The position numbers were made by a program, and so were the translations under genes. Under the pieces are notes generated by a model, which was not told the DNA's origin, searched no databases, and was given only the letters and a program-made list of their open reading frames with translations. Shown in pieces: positions 53,700-64,000 of a stretch of DNA of 64,000 nucleotides. Location of the stretch: assembly GCA_963989385.1 (NCBI GenBank), contig OZ022506.1, positions 6,737,415 to 6,801,414 on the forward strand. The letters are read 5' to 3'. How positions within the stretch are numbered: the first letter of the stretch is position 1; the number at the start of each line of letters is the position of its first letter. Source of the stretch: Ctena decussata. Its lineage: Eukaryota; Mollusca; Bivalvia; Lucinida; Lucinidae.

Positions 53700-55020
53700 T
53701 AGCTCATAATGGGTTATTTTTCTCCCGCTGTTAGCCGATTTTAAACCTCAAGTCGGAAAGAAAATTTTGAGCAGCCCAGTATGTTTATCGGGTCCTAAAA
53801 TGGGTGTTAACCCAGTTTGCATCTTACAAGTAATCGTAAAACACGACTATTTTATCGTCAAGAGGGCAAGAACAATATGCAACTTAGCCTCTCCCGTTAC
53901 GCGCATCAAGTTTGCTAGCGACGTTTAAGTACCCGTTTTCGGACGTCATTAAAATTGACTGACGTCATAAACCTATTATCTGCTATCAAACGTCATCCGA
54001 AATGCTGGCGTGTCTATTTTGTTCATTTAAAATTGAAATATTAGTGAAAAATTGAAAAAGTCTGGTTGCTAATCTAAGAAAGATGTAGCCAGGTGTAGGA
54101 TAAATAGAATCTATCATTGGTCTCCGATGCGGACAGGGAAATCCCAACCCAAAGGCATAGACGGAAAACACGATATGTGGACTATTTTATCTTCAGAAAA
54201 CAAAAAGAAATGCAACTTGCCACGCACGTCTCGCGCGTCAAGTTTGCTAGCGACGATTTATAACCGGTTTAAGTGACGTCATTACAATTGACTGACGTCA
54301 TAAACCTATTATCTGCTATCAAACGTCATCCAAAATGCTTGCCTGTCCATTTTGTTCATTTAAAATTAAAATATTAGTCAAAAACCGAAAAAGTCTGGTT
54401 GCTAATATAAGAAAAATGTTGCTAGGTGTAAGATTATAACAATCCATCATGAGTGTCCATGTGGGATAGGAAATCTCATTCGAGGGGTCGGGATTTCAAC
54501 CAGGGACGAGGCTTGCCGAGTCCTAGGTTGAAATTCCGAGCCCGAGGGTAAGATTTTCCTATCCTACATGGACTGGCCCATGATGGATTATTTTCCCCCC
54601 ACGTTTAGCGGATTTTAAGCCACAAGTCGGACGAGCCTTCAAAACAGGAAATTTTTTACTTTTTAACCAGTGATTTGAAGTAAATTTTGAGCAGGTCCGT
54701 GTGTATCGGGTCCTAAAAGGGTGTAAACACAGTTTGCATCTTGAAAAATAGACGGAAAAACGATATTCTGACTGTTTTATCTTCCATAGGGCAAAAACAA
54801 AATACAACAGCCTCTCACACCACGCGCGTCAAGATTGCTAGCGACATTTTACAACCGGTTTCAATGGCTACATTAAAATTGAGTGACATAACTAACCTAT
54901 GACCTGTTATCAAACGTCATCTGAGATGCTTGCATGTCCATTTTGTTCATTTAAAATGAAAATAATAGTGAAAAATTGAAAAAGTCTGGTTCCTAATATA
55001 AGAAAGATGTTGCTAGGTGT
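53700..55020. repeat. Three diverged direct copies of a ~330-430 bp unit
   Basis: Shared segments include GTCAAGTTTGCTAGCGACG-like (about 53906, 54238, 54827), AACCTATTATCTGCTATCAA and AAAAAGTCTGGTTGCTAAT. Copies 1 and 3 have the full upstream part. Copy 2 is partial. Confidence 0.75.
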
Positions 55021-55029
55021 AAGAAAGAA

Positions 55030-56559
55030 GTTTCTTATATGAGCTGAGAGCCTATCTTATATATGCAAAGGTGAGAGAAAGAAGTTTGTTATTGAGCAGA
55101 GGGCCTATCTCACGTATGCAAATGTGGGAGAGAAGAAAAGGAGGAACGCAAACAACAAAATGGAGCTATACATCTTCTATAAGACACACCCAGTGCAACG
55201 CAGAGGAAATGTATAATAATACAACAAACATCAAGAGCTACACTATACACAAACATTTTTAAATAATCTCTCTATTTGACGCTACAAAACAAATCAGGAA
55301 GCAACATGTATAGTTATACAGGTGACTACAGATACAAAAGAACAGGAATCACATCAGAAATTTGCTTCTTGGAACGGACAGTTGCTTAAGCTACTCGGGG
55401 ATTTAATTAGTGTTTCGTTCGAATTCTCGTAAAATTTGGACGCCGTGAAATAGCACTGGTGTTCTTTCTTTCTTTGTTTTTCCTTTAGACTATTGGGCTA
55501 AACAATTTGGTCTAAAACAAATTGCTCCAGGTTGCGGGAAGACGGATGAATTTCAGGTGCATTAGTTTACAGGCTATGCCTTTTTTAATAAGTTTTTTTC
55601 CAAGAATAGTCTTTTGCACGCCATTGCTAGGTTAGCGTTTGGAATATCGTGATGAAACCTCTAAGGAATGTGTATGACGTCCAGACAATGTGTGGCGTAT
55701 AAGAATGGATGCTCTCTCTTATTTCATTTTAAAGTTGACTCCCTTTTATTAGCTTTTACCAAATTTATCTTGTGCACGCTATCACGTGGTAACAGTTCTG
55801 AAATTATAGCAGTGTTTATGACCTCAGGACGGTGTGTTTTTATTGCAACCCCGCCCACGTCCCCCAAACAAAAAAAAAAAAAAAAAAGAAACACACATGC
55901 CTAATTTTGGGTAGCGTCCCCGTGATTAGTCTACATGTACTTGACGAAATATTATAGCAATGTGTATGAGGTCAAAAGCCTGTTCACAAAAATGATAACT
56001 CTTTCACACTAAGGTTTTGAGAAATGTTGTGCACTGAAGGATGCATCTACGGAGTTATTCAGTACCTACTGTTATATTTAGTAGTCTAAGTTGAATAGAT
56101 AATTAGAAAATTTAAGAAAATGCAATTAAGTGTTTAATTTGCAGGTCTTAAAACTGTCTTAATCAAAAGTATAATGTGCTCATTAAATATCTTATTTCAC
56201 ATATTCTATGTACTTTCTTTTACACGAGTAAAAAGATTCAATAGTTAATGAAATTTAGTAATGATCAAATTTGTTACTTTTTCTAATACAACGGTTATAT
56301 AAACCTAATTGCCACTAATACGGTTTTTAAGAGGACCTCGACTATTTATGCTTTTCCCCAACTATCTGGTCCCTTCACCCTGTTGCGCCGATGACACCCC
56401 CACACCCTAACAAAAATAAAGAAAATTTTGTTTAATGGGCACATTATTATGTCCACGTAACATTGCGGCTGCTCTGTCCAGCAAATTTTGTTGGTTATTA
56501 TGTGCTCCGATGAGTCTTGTTGTGCCTGCCAAGAGCTGACCATCTACATTTCCTCAACA
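55030..56559. other. Intergenic DNA
   Basis: A short duplicated segment GGCCTATCTN.TATGCAAA at 55050 and 55095, and an A run at 55868-55887. No gene supported. Confidence 0.4.
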
Positions 56560-58680
56560 GTTTGAGCTTCTATTTAGTGTCACTGAACAAGAGTACCGCA
56601 AGCGGGTTCATATATGCCCGTTTCAGGCCCAGTCAGTGCACTCGCATATCTATATCCCTGAAAAATACCATGTACATATACTATTGTGCGAATATCAATA
56701 GTTTGAAAAAACAAATCAAAGTGATGTAACTCTAAACTGAGCAAAAGGGAGCAACTATTCAACCCTAGGCCTAAACCTAACGCAAAACGCTCTAACGTGT
56801 CATCAAGATATACCATACAGTAACTTAGTTATGGCCTTCATAAAAATAGTCTAAAAATAATCAAAGGGATGTAGCTCCAAACTTAAGTAACGGGGAACAC
56901 TCATACACGGCACCCGGTCTCGATCTATAATCCATACATGTAGCTATAAAGTTTCATCAAGATATTCCAAACGATCACCTTGTTATGGCCTTAAAGGAAA
57001 ACTAACGCCAAAGCAAAGAAAGGGGAGCAATCATTCTTATATAAGACACATCGTTCCAGCCTAATATAAATTGTCATAAAGTTTCGTCAGGAAAATCTAA
57101 ACGGTACCCTTGTAATGTCGCGCACAAGAACAGCCTTTAAACTTCTCAAAAGGACGTTACTCCCCAAATAAGAAGGGGAAGCAATCATATTTATACCTGA
57201 CACACTGTCTCACCTTTATACGCATTGATTTAAATTTCATCAATATAGTTCAAACTGTTATCTAGTTATGGGGGACACAAGAATAACCTTATAAACTTAT
57301 TGAAGGGACATAACTTTCAAAATAAGTTAAGGTGGGGCTATCAATCTTATACACGACATACATTCTAACACACATTGCTAGAACATTTTGTCAAAATATT
57401 CTACAGTTACCTAGTTTTTGCGCTTACAAAAATAGCCTAACACTGCTCAATGAGACGTTACTCCGAAAATACGTATGGGGGAACAATCATTGTTATGTGG
57501 AGCACGCCATATCAACTCATGTACATGTATATTGTTATAAATTTTAATCAAGATATTTCAAACGGTAAACTGGTCATGGCCCACAAAAGAAAGCCTGAAA
57601 AATTGTCAAAAGGACGGACCTCCGAAAAAAGGAAAACTGGGCAATCATTCTTTAGTTATAGTGACACGCCATGCACCCTCATAAGCATTGCTAAAAGCTT
57701 TATCATGATCTCCTAAACGAAAACCTAGTTTGGCGCGCACAAGAATAACCTAGTAAATAAAAATTAATCAAAGGGAAATTACTTTCAAATAAGTAAGGGG
57801 AGCAATCACGTGAGACAAGCCACCTCAACCTAATGTACATTGTTATAAAGTTTCATCAAGATACTCTAACCGGTGATCTAGTTATGGCGGGCACAATAAA
57901 CTCCAAAAGAAAGTAAAGTGAAGCAACCGTTCTTATTCGTGACATGCCATCTCAACCCCATATACACTGCTATTAAGTTGCATCACGATGATCCAAATTG
58001 TGCGCACAAGAATAGCATTAAACAATTGAAGAAAGGAATATAACCTCGATGATGTAGCAAATGAGGAGCAATGAGTGAGTGAGTGGACTCGGGTTTAATG
58101 TCCAACCAACAACGAGGTCATATGGAGACGGGACCTCGGTTTAAAGTCTCATCCGTAAGACCGGAGAAGCGGGGGATCGATCTTGCGACCCCTGTATTGG
58201 TATTACGGAGTGTTATCCACTACACTACAGCCGCTCCTGAGGAGCAATGATTTATCACTTGTAATTTATTGTTTGTTGGGATGCCTTTGTCAATTTTTCC
58301 CTTTGATGTTGGGGATAGGGTTTGGCATCTGATTCAGTTAGTTCCTGAAGTGTAGTTACTCTATAAATGTAAACGCGATATACCGTCACAACCTCACACA
58401 CATTGCTTATAAGTTTCATCAAGATATTCTTAACCATTATCGATTTGTGGCGTACACAAGAATAGTAGACACAAGTCAAAGCGACATAACTCTAAAACTA
58501 AGCAAGGTGGAGCAATCGTTCTTAGACACGAGGTCTTGAGGCCATATATATTTCTACACAGCTTACTCAGGATATTTCAAACGGTTACTGAGTTATGCCG
58601 GGCACAAGGAAAAAAGTAACCGCCGGACAGACAGACGGTCAGACAGTCGGACAACGCCATAACATGATACGTCCGTTAAG
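56560..58680. repeat. Diverged tandem array of ~130-bp units
   Basis: Recurring order: AAAGTTTCATCAAGATATTC, a short CAAACGGT, CTAGTTATGGC, CACAAGAATAGC, GGGAGCAATCAT. At least a dozen units. It ends CAGACAGACGGTCAGACAG ... AACATGATACGTCCG. A SINE interrupts it at 58075-58238. Confidence 0.7.
58075..58238 (-). mobile_element. tRNA-derived SINE inserted in the tandem array
   Basis: On the minus strand the head reads GGCTGTAGTGTAGTGGATAA with a B-box-like GATCGATCC. The tail ends in CACT repeats (GAGT on the + strand). GAGGAGCAATGA flanks it at 58063-58074 and 58239-58250. Confidence 0.85.
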
Positions 58681-59085
58681 TATAAAAAAGGATGCTATAC
58701 TGAAAACATGAGAGCTGTTATACTATACATTAAAAGCCCCATTTCTCTATCAGCATGAAATATTGTATCGTGAGGTATTGCTGCAAGCTTCTGATCCTAG
58801 CTTCGACATCAATGACCGTGATTAGCCATCGTTAAACGAATGAAAGGGATCTGAGCTTCACATAAAAAAGATTAGAAACATGACTTGGGTCATTGTAGTT
58901 GGCAACTTAAATGACCTACTTTCTATTTCATTATCTTGAATAAAATGGTAAAAATGCAATCATGAATGTACAGGTTTAGCGCATAATTCGCTGTCTTGCT
59001 TTGCATCACTCAACGGGGACCAGAAATGTATATGCTTTTGTGGAGCGATGTGTTGTTTTTCAAACACCTAGACCTTGAGCTGACC
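58681..59085. other. Intergenic AT-rich DNA
   Basis: No gene or repeat identified. Confidence 0.35.
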
Positions 59086-60319
59086 ATAGACCCCCCAGGG
59101 GGAGTTTTGTACCCTATGATTTTCTGAAACTACATTATATAAGAAACAAAATGACACATGTTAGCCTTCTGTACGTTGGGGCGTTAACGTATGACGTCAA
59201 CGTCAATTACACTACCCAACTTTACATATTTACGTTATTATAGAAGATACGCATTGTTATACACATGTTGTTATTCGCCCTAAATAATGATGGGTTTTGT
59301 CTGCTAGTGCATAAATCGCTGTTTCCAAGTAATTGACATTGTCAAGGATAAGTTGACTAACCCTTATAATGTAGTCTACATTGTGTTTGACGTTTTTCCC
59401 CTTCAATGTCTAAATATATGTAGTATAAGGAGCAAATTTTAAGAATTTAAGTATAGAGAAAAGTTACTGTCATATATATGAATAATTCAATATTCTAGTA
59501 TAAAAAAGAAAGAAATTGACGTCTTACAAAACTCGTCAGCAGTCACGATAAATATGTAACGTATATAACCACAACAAAAATGCAAAAAGAAACAACCAGA
59601 ATAAGACTAAATCGCTGAATTGTTGGACTGAAGTTTATACGTTCTCCATCAATCTTCTTTGATTCATGCCCAGCTTAGATAAGTTAGGCAGCAGTTAAAT
59701 TAGCAGTGGATACATAAAAGGGGACAGAAATTTATTTTTGAAGACCTTAACCTACTACAAAATGAAGAGAAAAGCTAAGAAGGCTAACATCAGCTGCATT
59801 TAATGTTTCAATGTTATCTTTAATTTGTCGTAAGTAGATACTGTTTTATATGTAAATATGAAGATATGAAGAAATGTCAATGTTATGTGTCCTCAAACTA
59901 TGAAAAAAGAAGTAAATAAAACATCTAATAGTGTATATTTGAAAAGCAATCTAACAGTAACATTACGTTACATAATTGTAATATATCGAGGAATAAGATT
60001 TGTGAGTCATCTGTTATCAAAAGTTTAGTTCCCTGGCGGCATGAAGTATTCATTGCTGTAGTATAAGCTTACTACTGGTAGTCAGATGGCAAATTTAGCT
60101 CTTTGAAATACACAAGAGTTCAGAAAGATGCACATAGATTGTTATAGCTGAAGCAGTTCGACTTTGCCTTCAGTTCAGTCTCACTTAAAAGTGACTTCAT
60201 AAAAATGTTTTTTTTTTTAAATTTTATGCATTAAATGAAGTAAGTATAAGTTGGTATATGCCGCAACTGATTAATATTAAGGTTCTCGTTATGATGGGAT
60301 AAAACCAATTTCGCTACCT

Positions 60320-60538
60320 GTGCTGTTGGCTGAGCCATTCAATTACCCTACATACAAATATGCAACTGTGACTACCAGCCGAGGCAATCAAAAGCAGTAC
60401 CAACTCTGCCGGCATGCATTAACACAATTTTTCTATGCTGTCAGTCGAATCGTCAGCCACGAGCCTACAGTAACTGCTTTACATGGGTTAGCAAATATGT
60501 GTGGCTCCCGTTATCATAACTTATATGTTAATTTGTGA
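60320..60538 (+). other. Unrecognised 72-codon ORF
   Basis: MLLAEPFNYPTYKYATVTTS onward, Cys and Tyr rich, not recognised and without flanking splice sites I trust. Probably chance. The surrounding 59.2-61.9 kb holds no other candidate gene. Confidence 0.15.
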
Positions 60539-61942
60539 TCTACGTGATCTGTTTATGCAGCTCCCTGCCATCAAATACATTACAAAATGTTAATAATGTG
60601 AAAATTTAAGGATTATAGAAAGTGACATACTTTATAACAGATACAGCATTCTGTCTTCAGCCTGTTCAGGAGTTCTATTTTTCATTATGTTGTTACAAAT
60701 ATTTAACTAGTCAGATAATTTTGCAAACCCCATGGTTTTATTCCCACTTGTTGTTACTATCAGGGACTAACGGTGTTACGAAATACAAATTTCAGTCAGA
60801 CAATTTTCAATAATGTAACAACTGAAATTGGGGCTTTATTCTCTAACAGTATTTAACATATTTGGAAAAGATGATTTGATAAGAAGTAAGATATCATAAA
60901 TAAGCAGTTTACAACCATATTTATTCCTAAACAGTAAACAATATGGTAATACAAGGTCACAGATATCAACTGCAGTAAGTAATTTAGGTTAGCCCTTCCT
61001 TTGCATGTATTGGTATGCACTATTTCTATTGGTTGATTATTTGCTCTTCAGAAATACTGTATTACTAGTTAAGGATTATTATCATTATCGGAAATGAAGA
61101 ATTTATAAACTCTCAATAAATACGTTTGTATACGTTACTTGTTTGGTCGTTCTTTTTCTTGGTCTTTCTTTTTTTCTCAATATTATGCTGCAAAGCATAT
61201 AAATACAGTGTAGGCAAATACATTCTGAAGGAGAAAAACTAAGATTTGCTCATAAATATCTGAACAGCGATGACAAACATTAATATATTCTGTCATTTTC
61301 ATTTGCCATTTTATTATGTGTGCAGAGCTACTGGAACACTGTCCCTGGAAAAAAATGTCCAACTAAACGTGTCTTTATGTTCTTTAGTGAATAAGATTCT
61401 TTAAGAGATGATTGACTGTAGTTAGATTCTTTAGGATATGGTTGAATGTAGTTAGACTTTAAAGAACAAGAATGGTTTGAGGGCTGGATTTGGATTTTGA
61501 TTGTTTCAGTTCCTGGTCTTTGCATACTTTTTACTTTTAAAGAACAAGAAACAAAAGCATAGAAATATATCATCATAAACATAGCATTTATAGATTGCTA
61601 CAGTATACTAGTAAACTGCCAGTGTCTCTTTTCTGTATTAAATATTTCTGATACTATTCTCCCAAACTCCTGGTTTACACATAATTGTTAGTTGCATAAA
61701 TGAACTAAGTAAAGCAATGTATTGACACCACCGTTAATTATTTTCAAAAGCTTGTTTGTTTCTAACTGTAACTCAGCAATGTTGTTTCCTCTGGTAACGT
61801 AAAATATACGATAGTCTTACAAAAGTAAGTATATGCTGCCAGCAAATATCTACATTAGCTTTGACGCAGAACTGTATTTGGTTTAATTAAATTCTTAAAA
61901 AGTTCCTTCAAGAGCAGAGAATACATACAGAAGAAGGAACAT

Positions 61943-61988
61943 GGGCCAGACTACGTAGTTTCGGCTAATAAAGCCTCGTCAGTGACCC
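61943..61988 (-). ncRNA. Type I hammerhead ribozyme motif
   Basis: Minus strand 5' to 3': GGGUCA (stem I), CUGACGA, stem II GGCU-UUAUU-AGCC, GAAA, then CUACGUAGUC (short stem III ending at cleavage residue C) and UGGCCC (stem I partner). Stem I is six pairs with one G-U, stem II four Watson-Crick pairs, and every conserved core base is present. The short self-complementary stem III is the form seen in ribozymes of Penelope-like elements, where two copies act together. Predicted cleavage follows the C opposite 61949. Confidence 0.75.
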
Positions 61989-63600
61989 TGACAATATCTG
62001 GTGACGAAATCCAAAAAAAAAAAGCATACTGTAATTTCTTAATTTTATTTGGCCAGTCGATTCAAAGACTGATTAGTTTCGAAAGGATCCAAATAATATA
62101 AAAGACGATGATCTAGAATAATAGTCTACATCGATCTCAAATTTTAGATTTCTCAGAATCTATCCTCTGATCTCAAAGGATGTAAATAAAATATAATCTG
62201 CACTATGGATGATGTACGGGGAGCCTTCAAACTTCAGGTTTACTGTTCTGCTTTATAGTTTTTCAGTGTGCACGTAAAGGCTATCACAAATCCTGTCAAC
62301 AAACAAGCTGGAACTCTATTTTGCATTGTTGTTGATTACTGATTATTTTATAGTTTTAAACTAAACACGTCAAAACCGCTTAACTTTTGATGGTATCAAA
62401 CTGATTGCATATCATTTTATTCGAGCCCTTTATGCAAAATCAATGCTGGCATTTAATTGCTGCGACTTTATCTTTTCTGAAGTATTTTTGTTTTGTTTTT
62501 TGTTGTTTTTTTTTTCTTCTTATTTTCAGCTGTATATACCAAAATTTCAGAGGTGTTACTGTCTTTAGAACTCATATGTACAATTTGTAAAAGAAACAAA
62601 CTGGGCAATGCCATTATGAAATACTTTTTTTTATATAATAGCAAAGTAAACAGCAAAACCCGTTTTACATATGCAGAATATGTCAATGCCCTTAACATTA
62701 CAATTTGAAGTATAATGTGTTTAATCACGTATAAAACACACCTCATGAATCCCTAAAAGTAATAACTGAGAGAACTGTTGATAGGTCCAAGTACACAATG
62801 CATCATAAAAACACCCAGACTTATATGTGTTATTTTTTATATGACAGTGGAAAAAAATCCAGATTAAAGGTATTATAATTTAATATTTTAAATGTTAATG
62901 TTATTTACGTTACTACTAGTAATAGCTTATCATAGAAAATAAACCAGAATGAGTTTTTTCTCTTATATTAGAAGATTCTTTTATGAAGAAACTGCTACCA
63001 AAGAAAATAAAATCAAATTATATGATTTTAACAAAAGTAGCCCTAGGTAACGTATATAATCGATCATTATGGCCGACTAAAATGCATACAAAATATTGTT
63101 GAACTATTTCTTGTTGTTTAGATAGGCTGGCATATTCAATATTACCTTTTACTGTTGTTTTCGATTCCAACAGTGTAGTTCAAGCACTTAAATTGTACGG
63201 AAAGTGATAATTGTAATATGGAACATTCATAAGGGGGTACTGTGTTCAACATCCTATTTCTCCAATAGTATACAAGATAGGACAATAATATTTGCAGATC
63301 TGAAAAGATCAATAAATTTTCTTTTACACAGTAACAAACATTTGGTCTAATATTAAGGAATAACTTACAAAAAGAAAGTATTGGGGATGGAAAGTGCAAT
63401 TTTAATGGAGAGTAAAGAAAAACGTCACGTATATTACACCATGTAAGATAAAGTGACGTTTCAAATATGATAACTTTTAGCTGTTGGATTGTTCTATTAG
63501 ACTATATTATAATTTTAAGCATAGGAACGTGACTTCTATTTTTTATAATTTTTTATATTTTTTATTTTATGTTAATTATTTTAATGGGTAACGTAATGTA
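61989..63600. other. AT-rich DNA inside the inverted-repeat segment
   Basis: Only simple runs (T-rich at 62493-62520) and no supportable gene. Confidence 0.35.
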
Positions 63601-63712
63601 ACAGGCTGTTACAGCTTAACGCCCCACTCGCCAGAGGGCTAACATGCTGCAAAATACTTCTAGGATGCTGGACTTTAAGGAAAGTATGGTCTACAAAACT
63701 CCCCCTGGGGGG

Positions 63713-64000
63713 GGGGGGGAGGTAAACCATATCTGGCTCATGGCCTAACCTGCTCCCCATTCTTTTTTTTTTTTTTCAATTATATGGAACAATATATGCA
63801 CAGCAATCCATATTTTTATCCTCCAACGTGATGCTTGAAGCATTTTTCATAATGATTTATGGTTAGACGCTTACCCGATATCACTGATGGTGGACAATTT
63901 GACTCCGAGGATACTATCTACAATCATTTTCACAAGTCCCTCATGGCGGGTGTATCACGATAGACAGATGGTGCTCACAACTTTCAAGCATCTGTTTTCC
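63713..64000. other. Right edge of the window
   Basis: G run at 63707-63719 and T run at 63764-63776, then unremarkable sequence. No gene seen. Confidence 0.35.

Larger units (their letters stand above)
59086..63712. mobile_element. 4.6-kb segment bounded by ~120-bp inverted repeats
   Basis: Left CCCCCCAGGGGGAGTTTTGT at 59091 and right (inverse) at about 63690-63712 share further blocks on the inner side: ATGTTAGCC(T/C)TCTG and GGGGCGTTAA (59160-59190 versus 63605-63650 inverted). The interior is AT-rich with no intact transposase, and carries a hammerhead motif. Target duplication not found, so it may be one element or two inverted copies of one repeat. Confidence 0.5.

Noticed and set aside
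1..64000. CRISPR arrays, bacterial operons or phage genes
   Set aside because: Repeats are not spacer-interrupted direct repeats, introns with GT-AG borders are present, and all mobile elements are of eukaryotic types.

Overview
This is eukaryotic, AT-rich, repeat-dominated DNA, most likely from a bivalve mollusc. That assignment is inference. It rests on hairpin MITEs starting GAGCCGCG, terminal-hairpin repeats of the AGCTCACCTG...CTCTTGTT type, several tRNA-derived SINE families, a Gmr1-like LTR element and a Mieap-type gene. There are no bacterial operons, rRNA genes or CRISPR arrays.

Host coding content is small. The one gene I can defend is a Mieap/SPATA18-like (mitochondria-eating protein) gene on the + strand. 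Five exons are visible: 20587-20788, 23422-23511, 23660-23704, 31263-31373 and 36424-36708. All internal introns are in phase 0. The last exon carries the conserved C-terminal domain and is followed by AATAAA. The start of the gene was not found. Its introns have absorbed most repeats between 21 and 36 kb.

Layout. 1-3.0 kb: decayed Ty3/Gypsy element with gag, protease and integrase but no reverse transcriptase. 3.3-5.3 kb: tandem repeats, a cluster of TGACGTCA octamers and a long hairpin. 6.7-7.6 kb: a 918-bp terminal-inverted-repeat (TIR) element. 8.3-11.3 kb: three tandem copies of a ~990-bp unit containing an exon-like block that recurs at 21 and 52 kb. 11.6-19.0 kb: an apparent 7.4-kb DNA transposon (70-bp TIRs, 5-bp target duplication) holding SINEs, a mariner MITE and a zinc-finger ORF. 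19.3-36.8 kb: the Mieap-like gene with its intronic repeats, including paired TIR elements, a palindrome with hammerhead-ribozyme-like cores and a TATAACATTTTGC array. 37.6-42.3 kb: a minus-strand LINE with RNase H, cut by a TA-targeted MITE and a 1.2-kb terminal-hairpin repeat. 43.1-45.9 kb: a mariner split by a PIF/Harbinger element that is itself split by a MITE. 46.4-49.4 kb: a plus-strand RTE-like LINE split by a 1.3-kb near-palindrome. 49.8-58.7 kb: more TIR elements, hairpins and a diverged tandem array with a nested SINE. 59.1-63.7 kb: a segment bounded by inverted repeats and carrying a convincing type I hammerhead ribozyme motif on the minus strand.

The most notable material is therefore mobile-element biology: nested insertions datable by order, candidate new TIR families and ribozyme motifs. 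No computation or database search was run. Boundaries and homologies were read by eye.
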